From contig CAYJPK010000084.1 of NCBI GenBank assembly GCA_964372035.1, positions 1 through 8,749 of the forward strand: a stretch of 8,749 bases of DNA, read 5' to 3'. The number at the start of each line of letters is the position of its first letter. Position 1 is the stretch's first letter. The DNA comes from CAYJPK01 sp964372035 (GTDB lineage Bacteria > Desulfobacterota > Desulfovibrionia > Desulfovibrionales > Desulfovibrionaceae). Positions 1 through 6,499 of this stretch are shown in pieces. A model generated the notes under the pieces. It was not told the origin of the DNA and did not search any database. It saw only the letters and a list, made by a program, of their open reading frames with translations. A program made the translations under genes and the position numbers.

Positions 1-84
1 AATGATAAAGCTAAAATTTTCTACTATAATAATATATATTTAAGCTACTGAATTTCGATTTAATTCTACCACGTAAAAGCTAAA

Positions 85-498
85 TTAATTCAAAGACTCA
101 TGATCGTATTGCAAGCGAGGTGGTCGTTTCGCAATCCCAAGGCGAGGACTCGGCAAATTAAGTTCACCTGCCTGACACTTACCATTAACTATAAAAAAGC
201 AAAGTATCTGATCTAACATTGCATCAATAAGCACAATTCGCCCCTCAATATTTTCTGAAGCTATGCTCGCAATATCATTTGCCATTGACTTTAACTGCTC
301 AAGCTCATTGCTTGTTAAAACACATTGCACGTTTAAACTGTCACCAAGTTGCTCAAAATTAATATAAGAAGCTTCAAGCTCAAGCAATACTTGGTTAATA
401 TCTGGAATTATTTGATTTTCTTTTTCCAGGAGTTCTTCATAGCTAAGATTTTCAGCATAAATTAAATGACAAAACATCTCGTATTGATTTTTTTTCAT
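85..498 (-). CDS. Hypothetical protein, 137 aa, function unknown
   Basis: I do not recognise this protein. The reading frame is complete, with an ATG preceded by a purine-rich AAGGGAAG element about 5 nt upstream and a TAA stop. The product looks soluble: there is no signal peptide and no clear membrane segment. The N-terminal half is acidic and probably helical, with the run EELLEKENQ near residues 21-29. A hydrophobic stretch covers residues about 86-104. The C-terminal tail is proline- and arginine-rich around residues 116-129. Cysteines at 10, 59, 100 and 108 are scattered and do not form a metal-binding pattern. It is divergent from pgpA with about 150 nt between the two starts, and that gap shows no promoter good enough to call. 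The clean frame, credible ribosome binding site and normal amino-acid composition make it a likely real gene. No function can be inferred. Confidence 0.72.
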   Translation of the reverse strand: MKKNQYEMFCHLIYAENLSYEELLEKENQIIPDINQVLLELEASYINFEQLGDSLNVQCVLTSNELEQLKSMANDIASIASENIEGRIVLIDAMLDQILCFFIVNGKCQAGELNLPSPRLGIAKRPPRLQYDHESLN

Positions 499-645
499 AT
501 AATCTTCCCTTGCGTGGCTTAGTCAGTTTTGAATTTGCCATGCGTAATTTTATTATTTGCAATTGTTAGTTTGTTATATTAAATTAAAAAATAATTGCTA
601 ACAGCTCTAAATACCATAAATATTAAATAAGGTAGATTATTATAC

Positions 646-1143
646 ATGTCAGAAAAATTGTCTAGAAAAAATTTATTAATTTTGAACTTTTGTACCCTTT
701 GGTTTTTTGGAAAATCACCTATAATGCCAGGAACTTGTGGAAGCTTTGCCGCTATTTTGCTTGCATATTTTTTGTTTGTTCCCTTTGATTTTTTAAGCCG
801 CTTAGCCCTTATAATCGTGATATTTTTTGCCGGTGCATGGGCTTGCACAAGGGCTGAAGAGTTTTTAGGCAAAAAAGACCCAGGCTCACTCGTGATTGAT
901 GAACTTGTTGGCATCTTTATTATGCTGCTACCTGTTGCAAATCCTAGCTTATTTGACTACTGCTTAGCCTTTGTAATATTTAGAATTTTTGATATAATTA
1001 AGATTTTCCCTGTGAAAATTTGTGAGGAATTTTTCCCTAAGGGCTATGGCGTTATGGTTGATGATGTTGTGGCTGCCTTGCAAGGTCTTTTAATTATTTT
1101 TATTATGCAATACTTCGATTTTATTAATTATTTTAGCATTTAA
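646..1143 (+). CDS. pgpA: Phosphatidylglycerophosphatase A
   Basis: PgpA removes phosphate from phosphatidylglycerophosphate to give phosphatidylglycerol, the last step of phosphatidylglycerol synthesis, at the inner membrane. The 165 residues match the family's usual length. Family motifs appear in order: GKSPIMPGTCGS (22-33), DPGSLVIDELVG (78-89, with acidic residues D78, D85, E86), FRIFDIIK (112-119) and GYGVMVDD (133-140, with D139-D140). These acidic residues are the expected Mg2+/catalytic set. Hydrophobic membrane segments lie around residues 33-46, 53-67, 87-97, 105-115 and 144-160. One small departure is K119-I120, where many homologues have Lys-Pro. The start is the first ATG in frame. 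AAGG at 629-632 is a plausible though rather distant ribosome binding site. The gene stands alone on the plus strand and ends at the bidirectional terminator before cobD. Confidence 0.93.
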   Translation: MSEKLSRKNLLILNFCTLWFFGKSPIMPGTCGSFAAILLAYFLFVPFDFLSRLALIIVIFFAGAWACTRAEEFLGKKDPGSLVIDELVGIFIMLLPVANPSLFDYCLAFVIFRIFDIIKIFPVKICEEFFPKGYGVMVDDVVAALQGLLIIFIMQYFDFINYFSI

Positions 1144-1190
1144 TTATAAGAAATTTGAAATAAATATAAACGATTTTGATATTTATATTT

Positions 1191-1223
1191 AAAAAATGAC
1201 GGTTTAAAAGCCGTCTTTTTTTT
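1191..1223. terminator. Bidirectional intrinsic terminator between pgpA and cobD
   Basis: The stem GACGG (1198-1202) pairs with CCGTC (1211-1215). An eight-base loop, TTTAAAAG, lies between them and could close further. Eight Ts (1216-1223) follow the stem on the plus strand. Six As (1191-1196) precede it, giving a T tract on the minus strand. It lies in the short gap between the convergent stops of pgpA (1143) and cobD (1241), so it can end both transcripts. Confidence 0.88.
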
Positions 1224-1240
1224 GGCTTATCAAAAACAAA

Positions 1241-2152
1241 TTACAAAAGCTGAATAATTATACAAAAAACTGCTGTTATAATTCCTGTAAATTTAATATG
1301 TTGGATTAATTTTGACAGTTTTTCATAGTCCCAAGTATTTTGATTTAAAGGACCTAAAATTGGCTTATTAATGATTTTTCCGTGATAGCTGGTTGGACCG
1401 CCAAATTTGGTATCAAAAAGCCAAGCACAAACGACCATTGGATAGCCAGAATTTGGGCTAGGCATTTTCTTGGCTTGAGCTATTAAAGTAGATAGCTTTG
1501 GCAAGTTCTTACGTTGTTCATTTTTTGCAAATAATATTAGCAATATAGCTGAAATTCTTGCGGGAAAATAAGCTAAAAAATCATCGCTCTTAGCTCCAAA
1601 AAAACCTAAATCCTTAAATCGCTCAGTTTTGTAGCCCCAAATAGAATCCGCAGTACTAATCACCTTATAGACCCATAAAAATGGTACCCCAAAAATCATT
1701 AGCCAAAACAAGGGCGCAAGAAAGGCATCATTAAAATTCTCTGAAACACTTTCTGCAAGACTACGATATAATTCTTCTTTTTTCATGTTATTAGTATCAC
1801 GTGAGACTAAATAAGACACCTCAACTCGAGCTTGCTCAATTGTTTCAAAATGCACGCAATAAGCGGCATGTGAAATTTTGCGTACTAATTCACCAAGTGC
1901 AAGACCGCAGAATATAAGGTAAAAATTAAAAAAGTATTTGAGCAGTGGAAGATTTGTTACAAAAAATGTTAAGGCATAGATAGCAAGACAAAGAGCAATT
2001 AGACATAATGCCCCAGAAAGTTTGACATATTTTGATTTTTTAGCCAAATTTTCCATAGGCTCAAACAAATTTCCAATATAGCAAATCGGGTGCTTAGGGA
2101 AAATTGGGTGGCTTATGAAAAATTCAGCTAAAAGTGCGAGCGCAAAAATCAT
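1241..2152 (-). CDS. cobD: Adenosylcobinamide-phosphate synthase (CobD/CbiB)
   Basis: CobD/CbiB is an inner-membrane enzyme that attaches (R)-1-amino-2-propanol (or its phosphate) to adenosylcobyric acid, giving adenosylcobinamide (phosphate) late in cobalamin synthesis. At 303 residues it is close to the usual 300-330. Family motifs are visible: an N-terminal HPIFPKHPICYIG (15-27), ESVSENFNDAFLAPLFW (134-150), ADSIWGYKTERFKDLG (168-183), DDFLAYFPARI (190-200), PSPNSGYP (231-238) and GGPTSYHG (251-258). Membrane segments lie near residues 1-13, 46-66, 70-90, 143-164, 199-208 and 288-303. It is the last gene of a minus-strand operon, about 35 nt after trmL. Its ribosome binding site is weak and an in-frame TAG directly precedes the ATG, which fixes the earliest possible start. 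No other corrinoid gene and no cobalamin riboswitch is visible in the window. Confidence 0.93.
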   Translation of the reverse strand: MIFALALLAEFFISHPIFPKHPICYIGNLFEPMENLAKKSKYVKLSGALCLIALCLAIYALTFFVTNLPLLKYFFNFYLIFCGLALGELVRKISHAAYCVHFETIEQARVEVSYLVSRDTNNMKKEELYRSLAESVSENFNDAFLAPLFWLMIFGVPFLWVYKVISTADSIWGYKTERFKDLGFFGAKSDDFLAYFPARISAILLILFAKNEQRKNLPKLSTLIAQAKKMPSPNSGYPMVVCAWLFDTKFGGPTSYHGKIINKPILGPLNQNTWDYEKLSKLIQHIKFTGIITAVFCIIIQLL

Positions 2153-2187
2153 CTATAAATTCAGATTGTTTAGTATTTTTATTGCTA

Positions 2188-2667
2188 TTAATGCTTATGA
2201 TAACCACTAAAATTATCTAATAAATTACAGCTATTTAACGCTTGATACAATAAAATACCTGCACAATTTGCAAGGTTTAAACTCCTAACGGTATCAAGCT
2301 GTGGAATCCACACCCGCTCATGGCAACGCTCAAAAATATCTTGGCTAATGCCACGAGTTTCAGGACCAAAAATAAGGCTGTCTGTCGGTTCAAAATCGAA
2401 TTTATGCATGGCAGTTCCAGCTTTTGCACTAGTTGTGACAAAACGCCTGCCAACCCCTGCATTATTGGCATATTCCTCAAAATTCTCCCATACAGATAAG
2501 GATACTTTGTCCCAATAATCAAGCCCTGCCCGCTTTAAATACTTATCCTCTAAGCTAAAACCAAGTGGCTTAATTAGGTGGAGTTGTGCCCCTGTTGCTG
2601 CACAAAGTCTAGCAATGTTACCAGAATTTTGTGGAATTTCAGGCTGATATAATACTATTTGAATCAT
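2188..2667 (-). CDS. trmL: tRNA (cytidine(34)-2'-O)-methyltransferase TrmL
   Basis: TrmL is a SPOUT-class enzyme that uses S-adenosylmethionine to 2'-O-methylate the wobble nucleotide 34 of certain leucine tRNAs. The 159 residues match the minimal, single-domain TrmL/YibK size. Diagnostic blocks are PEIPQNSGNIARLCAATG (9-26, including N14 and R20), KPLGFSLEDKYLKRAGLDYW (33-52), FGPETRGI (100-107) and IPQLDTVRSLNLANC (121-135). The last two form the trefoil-knot cofactor pocket in this family. Its ATG overlaps the stop of the upstream membrane-protein gene as ATGA (2664-2667), implying translational coupling. cobD follows after about 35 nt. Nothing looks truncated. The tRNA target is inferred from the family and is not visible here. 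Confidence 0.95.
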   Translation of the reverse strand: MIQIVLYQPEIPQNSGNIARLCAATGAQLHLIKPLGFSLEDKYLKRAGLDYWDKVSLSVWENFEEYANNAGVGRRFVTTSAKAGTAMHKFDFEPTDSLIFGPETRGISQDIFERCHERVWIPQLDTVRSLNLANCAGILLYQALNSCNLLDNFSGYHKH

Positions 2668-3707
2668 GATAAAACTAAAGCCCTCGGGTTAACGCAAGCG
2701 CAACCAATAACGTCCATTGCAAGCGCAGTAAACAACCATAATACAATAAAGCCGATAAACATGTAACTCTTTAAACGCATTGGATTTTTACTGTTTCCAA
2801 CCGTTGCAAAACATATGCTCGCAAGAAAAGGTACAAAAACTGCTACACCCATAAATACCCAGAAATCATTAGGATTTTCAGGCTTAATAATTGAAAAAAT
2901 TTGCCAAGCCTCAAAAGCTGATGTACAAGATAAAATTAATGTCCCGATTAGGGCACTAATACCGAAAAAATTTCCAGCCAAGATATAATGATCCCTGCCG
3001 TAATCGTCCTTATTTCGCATAATTACAAGCCAAATCAAGCCTAAGGCTCCGTTCACGCTAATGCCAAGTGCAAGCAAATTATACACAAGATTGATAAAAA
3101 TATCATTCTTTGCTGTCGTTGGTGCCGTTGGGTTCGTGAAAAAAGCTAGGACATCACCAAAGTTAATATCAGGCATGAAAATCAACTGCAAATACGTTAA
3201 TAGCGTAATATCTCCTGACATTGCATACTCTTCAACTAAAATCGAGCGAATTGTCACAATATCTAAAATAATTGCAAGTAATCCAAAAAAACATATGCCC
3301 ATCATAAATAAATTACGAAGTGAAGTCTTATAAAAAACTGCAAGGCAAATACTAAATGCCCCAATTAATTTGAGAAAAATTGCAACTACCATACTTAAAG
3401 TATGGGCGTGACTTTGAGGCTCTAATAAAATCTGACCGGGAATAAACCAAATTGACGCCATAAAACTTAAGCCAGCCAAAAAGGTTACAATACCTAGCCA
3501 GCTCCCTAAATCAGCTAATTGCTTTGCAATATTCGCATAAACTATACGTTTTTTACGGCGATAATTAAAATTCAAAATAGCTATCAAAAATGGATTAATG
3601 ACAGTTGCGCAAATAACACATAAAACCAGAGAAAAAAGCAATAAGTATATGAAATTTATTGCTAAATTCAAATTAAAACCAGATGGAATTAAATCAAGTA
3701 CAAGCAT
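2664..3707 (-). CDS. Multi-pass membrane protein of unknown function, first gene of the trmL-cobD operon
   Basis: I do not recognise the family. From the start chosen here it has 347 residues, with roughly eight hydrophobic segments around residues 12-45, 67-93, 104-126, 132-153, 200-232, 244-268, 282-303 and 313-335. A strongly basic loop follows the first segment (NYRRKKR, about residues 48-54). A charged loop, RNKDDYGRDHY, lies at about residues 232-242. An HAH pair sits near residues 100-102, and two cysteines lie in GCAC near the C terminus. There is no ATP-binding, haem or transporter motif I can name. An in-frame ATG at 3770 would add 21 mostly polar residues. I prefer 3707 because an AAAGAG element precedes it and the protein then begins just before its first membrane helix, whereas nothing resembling a ribosome binding site precedes 3770. 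The stop overlaps the trmL start, so the two are probably made together. Confidence 0.8.
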   Translation of the reverse strand: MLVLDLIPSGFNLNLAINFIYLLLFSLVLCVICATVINPFLIAILNFNYRRKKRIVYANIAKQLADLGSWLGIVTFLAGLSFMASIWFIPGQILLEPQSHAHTLSMVVAIFLKLIGAFSICLAVFYKTSLRNLFMMGICFFGLLAIILDIVTIRSILVEEYAMSGDITLLTYLQLIFMPDINFGDVLAFFTNPTAPTTAKNDIFINLVYNLLALGISVNGALGLIWLVIMRNKDDYGRDHYILAGNFFGISALIGTLILSCTSAFEAWQIFSIIKPENPNDFWVFMGVAVFVPFLASICFATVGNSKNPMRLKSYMFIGFIVLWLFTALAMDVIGCACVNPRALVLS

Positions 3708-3790
3708 TTTTATCTCTTTGTATTTTATTTTTAGTTGAATAGAATTTTCAAACGTGCCAGAGTTTCGCATTTTTTTATATAAATTGCAAG

Positions 3791-3827
3791 TTTTTTGTGC
3801 CTTAAGAATATTTTACCTTTCTGCGCT
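3791..3827. repeat. Possible partial copy of the palindromic repeat, cut off by the assembly gap
   Basis: The last bases before the Ns contain TTTTTGT, then AAGAATATTTT (3804-3814), then CCTTT (3816-3820). The same three blocks occur in the same order in the left arm of the palindrome at 8315-8463: TTTTTGT near 8351-8357, AAGAATATTTT at 8361-8371 and CCTTT at 8372-8376. Spacing differs by only a few bases. The match is short and AT-rich, so chance is possible. Its position at the edge of the gap makes a broken repeat copy plausible. Confidence 0.4.
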
Positions 3828-3927
3828 NNNNNNNNNNNNNNNNNNNNNNNNNNNNNNNNNNNNNNNNNNNNNNNNNNNNNNNNNNNNNNNNNNNNNNNNN
3901 NNNNNNNNNNNNNNNNNNNNNNNNNNN
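3828..3927. other. Assembly gap of 100 Ns
   Basis: There are exactly 100 consecutive Ns. That is a conventional placeholder length for a scaffold join, so the real distance between the membrane-protein operon and the hydrogenase operon is unknown. Reading frames running through it are artefacts. Because the two flanking operons diverge, the gap probably holds part of a shared upstream region. The left flank suggests it may also contain a repeat. Confidence 0.97.
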
Positions 3928-3960
3928 AAACTTTATACTATCAACAATACTTTAATCTGA

Positions 3961-3989
3961 TTGACAAAAAAGCTTTTTCTTGCTAAAAA
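3961..3989 (+). promoter_or_regulatory. Predicted sigma70-type promoter of the hyd operon
   Basis: A perfect -35 hexamer TTGACA (3961-3966) is followed after 17 nt by TAAAAA (3984-3989). The -10 hexamer matches four of six consensus positions and is preceded by TGC, an extended -10 element. Transcription would start near 3996, leaving a leader of about 85 nt before hydC. A 12-nt palindrome AAAAAGCTTTTT (3967-3978) lies inside the spacer, where a repressor could compete with polymerase. Confidence 0.5.
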
Positions 3990-4018
3990 ATGAACAATCT
4001 ATAAAAAAATTTTAATGC

Positions 4019-4036
4019 AAGTTATTTTTTTAACAA
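4019..4036. promoter_or_regulatory. Possible Rex-type redox operator in the hyd leader
   Basis: The 18-nt stretch contains GTTA (4021-4024), six Ts and TAAC (4031-4034). Its right half, TTAACAA, is a perfect half-site of the Rex-like palindrome TTGTTAA-N4-TTAACAA, while the left half, AAGTTAT, matches four of seven bases. Rex is an NADH/NAD+-sensing repressor that often controls fermentative and hydrogenase genes. A site just downstream of the predicted start would block elongation. The region is AT-rich and no rex gene is in view. Confidence 0.3.
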
Positions 4037-4039
4037 TCT

Positions 4040-4073
4040 CTCTTTTCAACTCTTGTAACTCTTTTCAAAGGGG
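4040..4073 (+). promoter_or_regulatory. Pyrimidine repeats and ribosome binding site before hydC
   Basis: CTCTTTTCAA occurs at 4040-4049 and again at 4059-4068, with a related CTCTTGTAA between them. The second copy runs directly into the Shine-Dalgarno element AAAGGGG (4067-4073), six bases before the hydC ATG. CUCUUU of the first copy (4040-4045) can pair with AAAGGG (4067-4072) with one G-U pair, so the leader could fold to hide the ribosome binding site. The repeat and the Shine-Dalgarno are seen directly; the folding is inference. Confidence 0.45.
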
Positions 4074-4079
4074 CAATTT

Positions 4080-4562
4080 ATGTCTTATGAACTAAAGCAA
4101 GAGGATTTTAATTCTCTTTTAGGGTTTATTAATGGTTTAAGTGAGTCAGAAAAAAAGTCAGCTTTAATTCGTGTTCTATACGAAGCTCAAGCTATATTTG
4201 GATTTTTGCCAAAAGAAGTTATTCTTTTTATTGGCGAAAAAATGGATATTCCCTCCTCAACAATTTATGGCGTGGTCAGTTTTTACTCCTATTTTACCAC
4301 AACTCCAAAAGGCAAGCATCAAATTAAAATTTGCAAGGGAACTGCGTGTTTTGTGTGCGGTGCAGAAGATGTTTCAAAGGAATTTGAACATCAACTTGGC
4401 ATCAAAACCGGCGGTGTGACTGAAGATATGCAATTTAGCCTTGAGTCTGTGCGCTGTGTTGGCGCTTGCGGACTTGCGCCTGCTGTTTTAGTTGATGAGC
4501 TCGTTTATGCGAAAGTTATGCCGTCAGAAGTCAAAAAAATCATCAAAAAACACAAGGGGTAA
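4080..4562 (+). CDS. hydC: [FeFe] hydrogenase subunit HydC/HndA (NuoE-like, [2Fe-2S])
   Basis: This is the small thioredoxin-fold [2Fe-2S] subunit of the NAD(P)-linked [FeFe] hydrogenase, homologous to NuoE of complex I. Its 160 residues are typical. An N-terminal helical domain (about 1-75) carries the NuoE-like stretch FGFLPKEVI (40-48) followed by IYGVVSFYSYF (62-72). The cluster ligands are C85 and C90 (CKGTAC) and C126 and C130 (CVGAC), with the usual spacing; C93 is an extra cysteine. In bifurcating hydrogenases this subunit sits against the flavin subunit, and its cluster is close to the FMN. The gene opens the operon, with AAAGGGG six bases before the ATG. It ends three bases before hydB, whose ribosome binding site AAGGGG lies in the last hydC codons. 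Membership of complex I is rejected because the partner genes encode a hydrogenase. Confidence 0.95.
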   Translation: MSYELKQEDFNSLLGFINGLSESEKKSALIRVLYEAQAIFGFLPKEVILFIGEKMDIPSSTIYGVVSFYSYFTTTPKGKHQIKICKGTACFVCGAEDVSKEFEHQLGIKTGGVTEDMQFSLESVRCVGACGLAPAVLVDELVYAKVMPSEVKKIIKKHKG

Positions 4563-4565
4563 GCT

Positions 4566-6464
4566 ATGCCAAATACTATGCAACGCTTAAATACTGTGCA
4601 AGAATTTAATGATGCCTCCAAAAAATATAGTGCCCTTGTGGATTTGCGCACAGAGGGTGCATCAAATGATGGGCGCATAGAATTTTTAGTTTGCGGTGAT
4701 ACTGGTTGCCGTTCTATCAAGAGTTTAGAGGTCTTAGAGGCTCTAAACAAGGCTATCGAGGAATTTGACCTCGGCTTTCGTGTAAAAGCGCAAATCACTG
4801 GTTGCTTTGGATTTTGCAAAAAAGGTCCAATTGTTAAGGTCTATCCTGAAGATATTTTTTATGTCGAGGTTAGCCCAGAAGACGCAAGAGATATAGTTAA
4901 GGCGCATTGCATTGAGCATGAAACTGTTAAACATCTTGAGCGTTTATTATATAAAAATCCTGATGATCCTGATAATCCTATTAAAAAGCAAGATGAGATA
5001 GATTTTTATAAAAAACAAAAGAAAATTGCCCTTTCAAATTGCGGACTTATCCACCCTGATATTATCGAAGAATATATTGCAGTTGGCGGATATTTAGGCT
5101 TTGTAAAGTGCATTAGCGAATATAAAAACCAAGAAGTCCTTGATATTATGAAAGAATCTGGGCTGCGTGGTCGTGGTGGTGGTGGCTTCCCTACTGGTGT
5201 GAAATGGCAAGCTTGCGCTAATGAAAATTCTGCTCAAAAATATGTGGTGTGTAATGCAGATGAGGGCGACCCTGGCGCATTTATGGATCGCTCAATTTTA
5301 GAGGGTGACCCACATTGTATCATCGAGGGTATGGCAATTGCCGCCTATGCGATTGGTGCTGATACGGGCATTGCCTATGTTCGTGCTGAATATCCAATGG
5401 CTGTCAAGCGTTTACAGCAAGCTATTGATAAAGCAAAGGAAGTTGGGCTACTTGGTCAAAATATTCTCGGGACTGGCTTTAATTTTGAAATGGAAATTAG
5501 GCTTGGTGCTGGCGCATTTGTGTGCGGTGAGGAAACTGCCCTACTCAACTCAACGGAAGGTAAGCGTGGCGAGCCAAATCCTAAACCGCCATACCCTGCT
5601 GAAAAAGGCTTATACGGCTGCCCTACTATTATTAATAATGTCGAAACTTTCGCAAATGTGCGCCATATCATTACTAATGGTGCGGCTTGGTTTGCTGATA
5701 TTGGAACTGCAACTTCAAAGGGAACTAAGGTTTTTGCGCTAGCTGGAAAAGTCAATAATGTCGGGCTTGTAGAAGTTCCAATGGGTACTACTTTGCGTGA
5801 AATTATCTTTGAAATCGGTGGTGGTATCAAGGACGGGCATAAATTCAAAGCTGTGCAAACTGGTGGACCTTCTGGCGGTTGCATTAGCGAAGAAAATCTT
5901 GATATTAAAATAGATTACGAGTCATTATCTAAAATTGATTCCATGATGGGTTCTGGTGGTATGATTGTTATGGACGAGCATAACTGCATGGTCGATATTG
6001 CAAAATACTACCTCGATTTTACCATGGAAGAATCGTGCGGAAAATGTACGCCGTGTCGTGTTGGTAACAAGCGACTGCATGAGCTACTCGAAGATATTTC
6101 AAATGGCAAAGGCACTATGGAACATATTGAAAAGCTTGAAACTCTTGGCAAAGTCATTAAAGATACTGCACTTTGCGGACTTGGGCAAACTGCGCCAAAT
6201 CCGATTTTAAGCACCTTACACTTTTTTAGGGACGAGTATCTAGCGCATATTATTGATAAAAAATGCCCTGCTAAAGTTTGCGTTGAACTTTTAGAATTTA
6301 CCGTGACGGAAAAATGCGTCGGTTGTGAGCATTGCAAGCGTGATTGCCCTGTTTCCTGTATTTCTGGGGAGTTACGAGAAATGCACCACATTGACAACGA
6401 AAAATGCATTAAGTGTGGCGTGTGTATTAGTTGTTGCCCTGTTAATGCGATTATCAGAGGGTAA
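4566..6464 (+). CDS. hydB: [FeFe] hydrogenase flavin subunit HydB (NuoF-like, HndB-HndC fusion)
   Basis: HydB is the FMN- and NAD(P)-binding subunit where electron bifurcation is thought to occur. Its 632 residues fall into three parts. Residues 1-115 are a thioredoxin-like [2Fe-2S] domain with ligands C43, C48, C80 and C84. Residues about 155-545 are the NuoF core: the glycine-rich GRGGGGFPTG (202-211) for nucleotide, NADEGDPGAFMDRS (230-243) and GAGAFVCGEETALL (314-327) for FMN, and an N3-type [4Fe-4S] site at C491, C494, C497 and C537. The C terminus has two [4Fe-4S] motifs, C584/587/590/594 and C614/617/620/624. C567 and C572 in the linker are additional. In the Desulfovibrio Hnd enzyme the first domain is a separate protein, HndB; here it is fused, as in Thermotoga HydB. 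All expected ligands are intact. Whether it uses NADH or NADPH cannot be read from the sequence by eye. Confidence 0.95.
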   Translation: MPNTMQRLNTVQEFNDASKKYSALVDLRTEGASNDGRIEFLVCGDTGCRSIKSLEVLEALNKAIEEFDLGFRVKAQITGCFGFCKKGPIVKVYPEDIFYVEVSPEDARDIVKAHCIEHETVKHLERLLYKNPDDPDNPIKKQDEIDFYKKQKKIALSNCGLIHPDIIEEYIAVGGYLGFVKCISEYKNQEVLDIMKESGLRGRGGGGFPTGVKWQACANENSAQKYVVCNADEGDPGAFMDRSILEGDPHCIIEGMAIAAYAIGADTGIAYVRAEYPMAVKRLQQAIDKAKEVGLLGQNILGTGFNFEMEIRLGAGAFVCGEETALLNSTEGKRGEPNPKPPYPAEKGLYGCPTIINNVETFANVRHIITNGAAWFADIGTATSKGTKVFALAGKVNNVGLVEVPMGTTLREIIFEIGGGIKDGHKFKAVQTGGPSGGCISEENLDIKIDYESLSKIDSMMGSGGMIVMDEHNCMVDIAKYYLDFTMEESCGKCTPCRVGNKRLHELLEDISNGKGTMEHIEKLETLGKVIKDTALCGLGQTAPNPILSTLHFFRDEYLAHIIDKKCPAKVCVELLEFTVTEKCVGCEHCKRDCPVSCISGELREMHHIDNEKCIKCGVCISCCPVNAIIRG

Positions 6465-6499
6465 ATCTTCAATAATTACTATAAAATCATGGAGTTATT

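Noticed and set aside
1..84. Possible promoter or terminator downstream of the first gene
   Set aside because: The stretch is AT-rich with only weak, short inverted matches; nothing distinguishes it from background.
2153..3827. Cobalamin riboswitch controlling cobD
   Set aside because: The gap before cobD is about 35 nt, and the operon leader up to the Ns shows no B12-box-like element. The part hidden by the gap cannot be judged.
3754..3986. Two short plus-strand reading frames spanning the gap
   Set aside because: Their middles are translated Ns; they exist only because the gap contains no stop codons.
5456..5884. A 142-residue minus-strand frame within hydB, and similar antisense frames at 6008-6472 and 4505-4819
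   Set aside because: They lie opposite strongly conserved hydB codons and have no recognisable domain. They are shadows of the real frame.
4080..6464. Reading hydC and hydB as complex I subunits NuoE and NuoF
   Set aside because: The next gene has a full set of H-cluster motifs, hydB carries the extra N- and C-terminal iron-sulfur domains of hydrogenase flavin subunits, and no membrane complex I genes follow.
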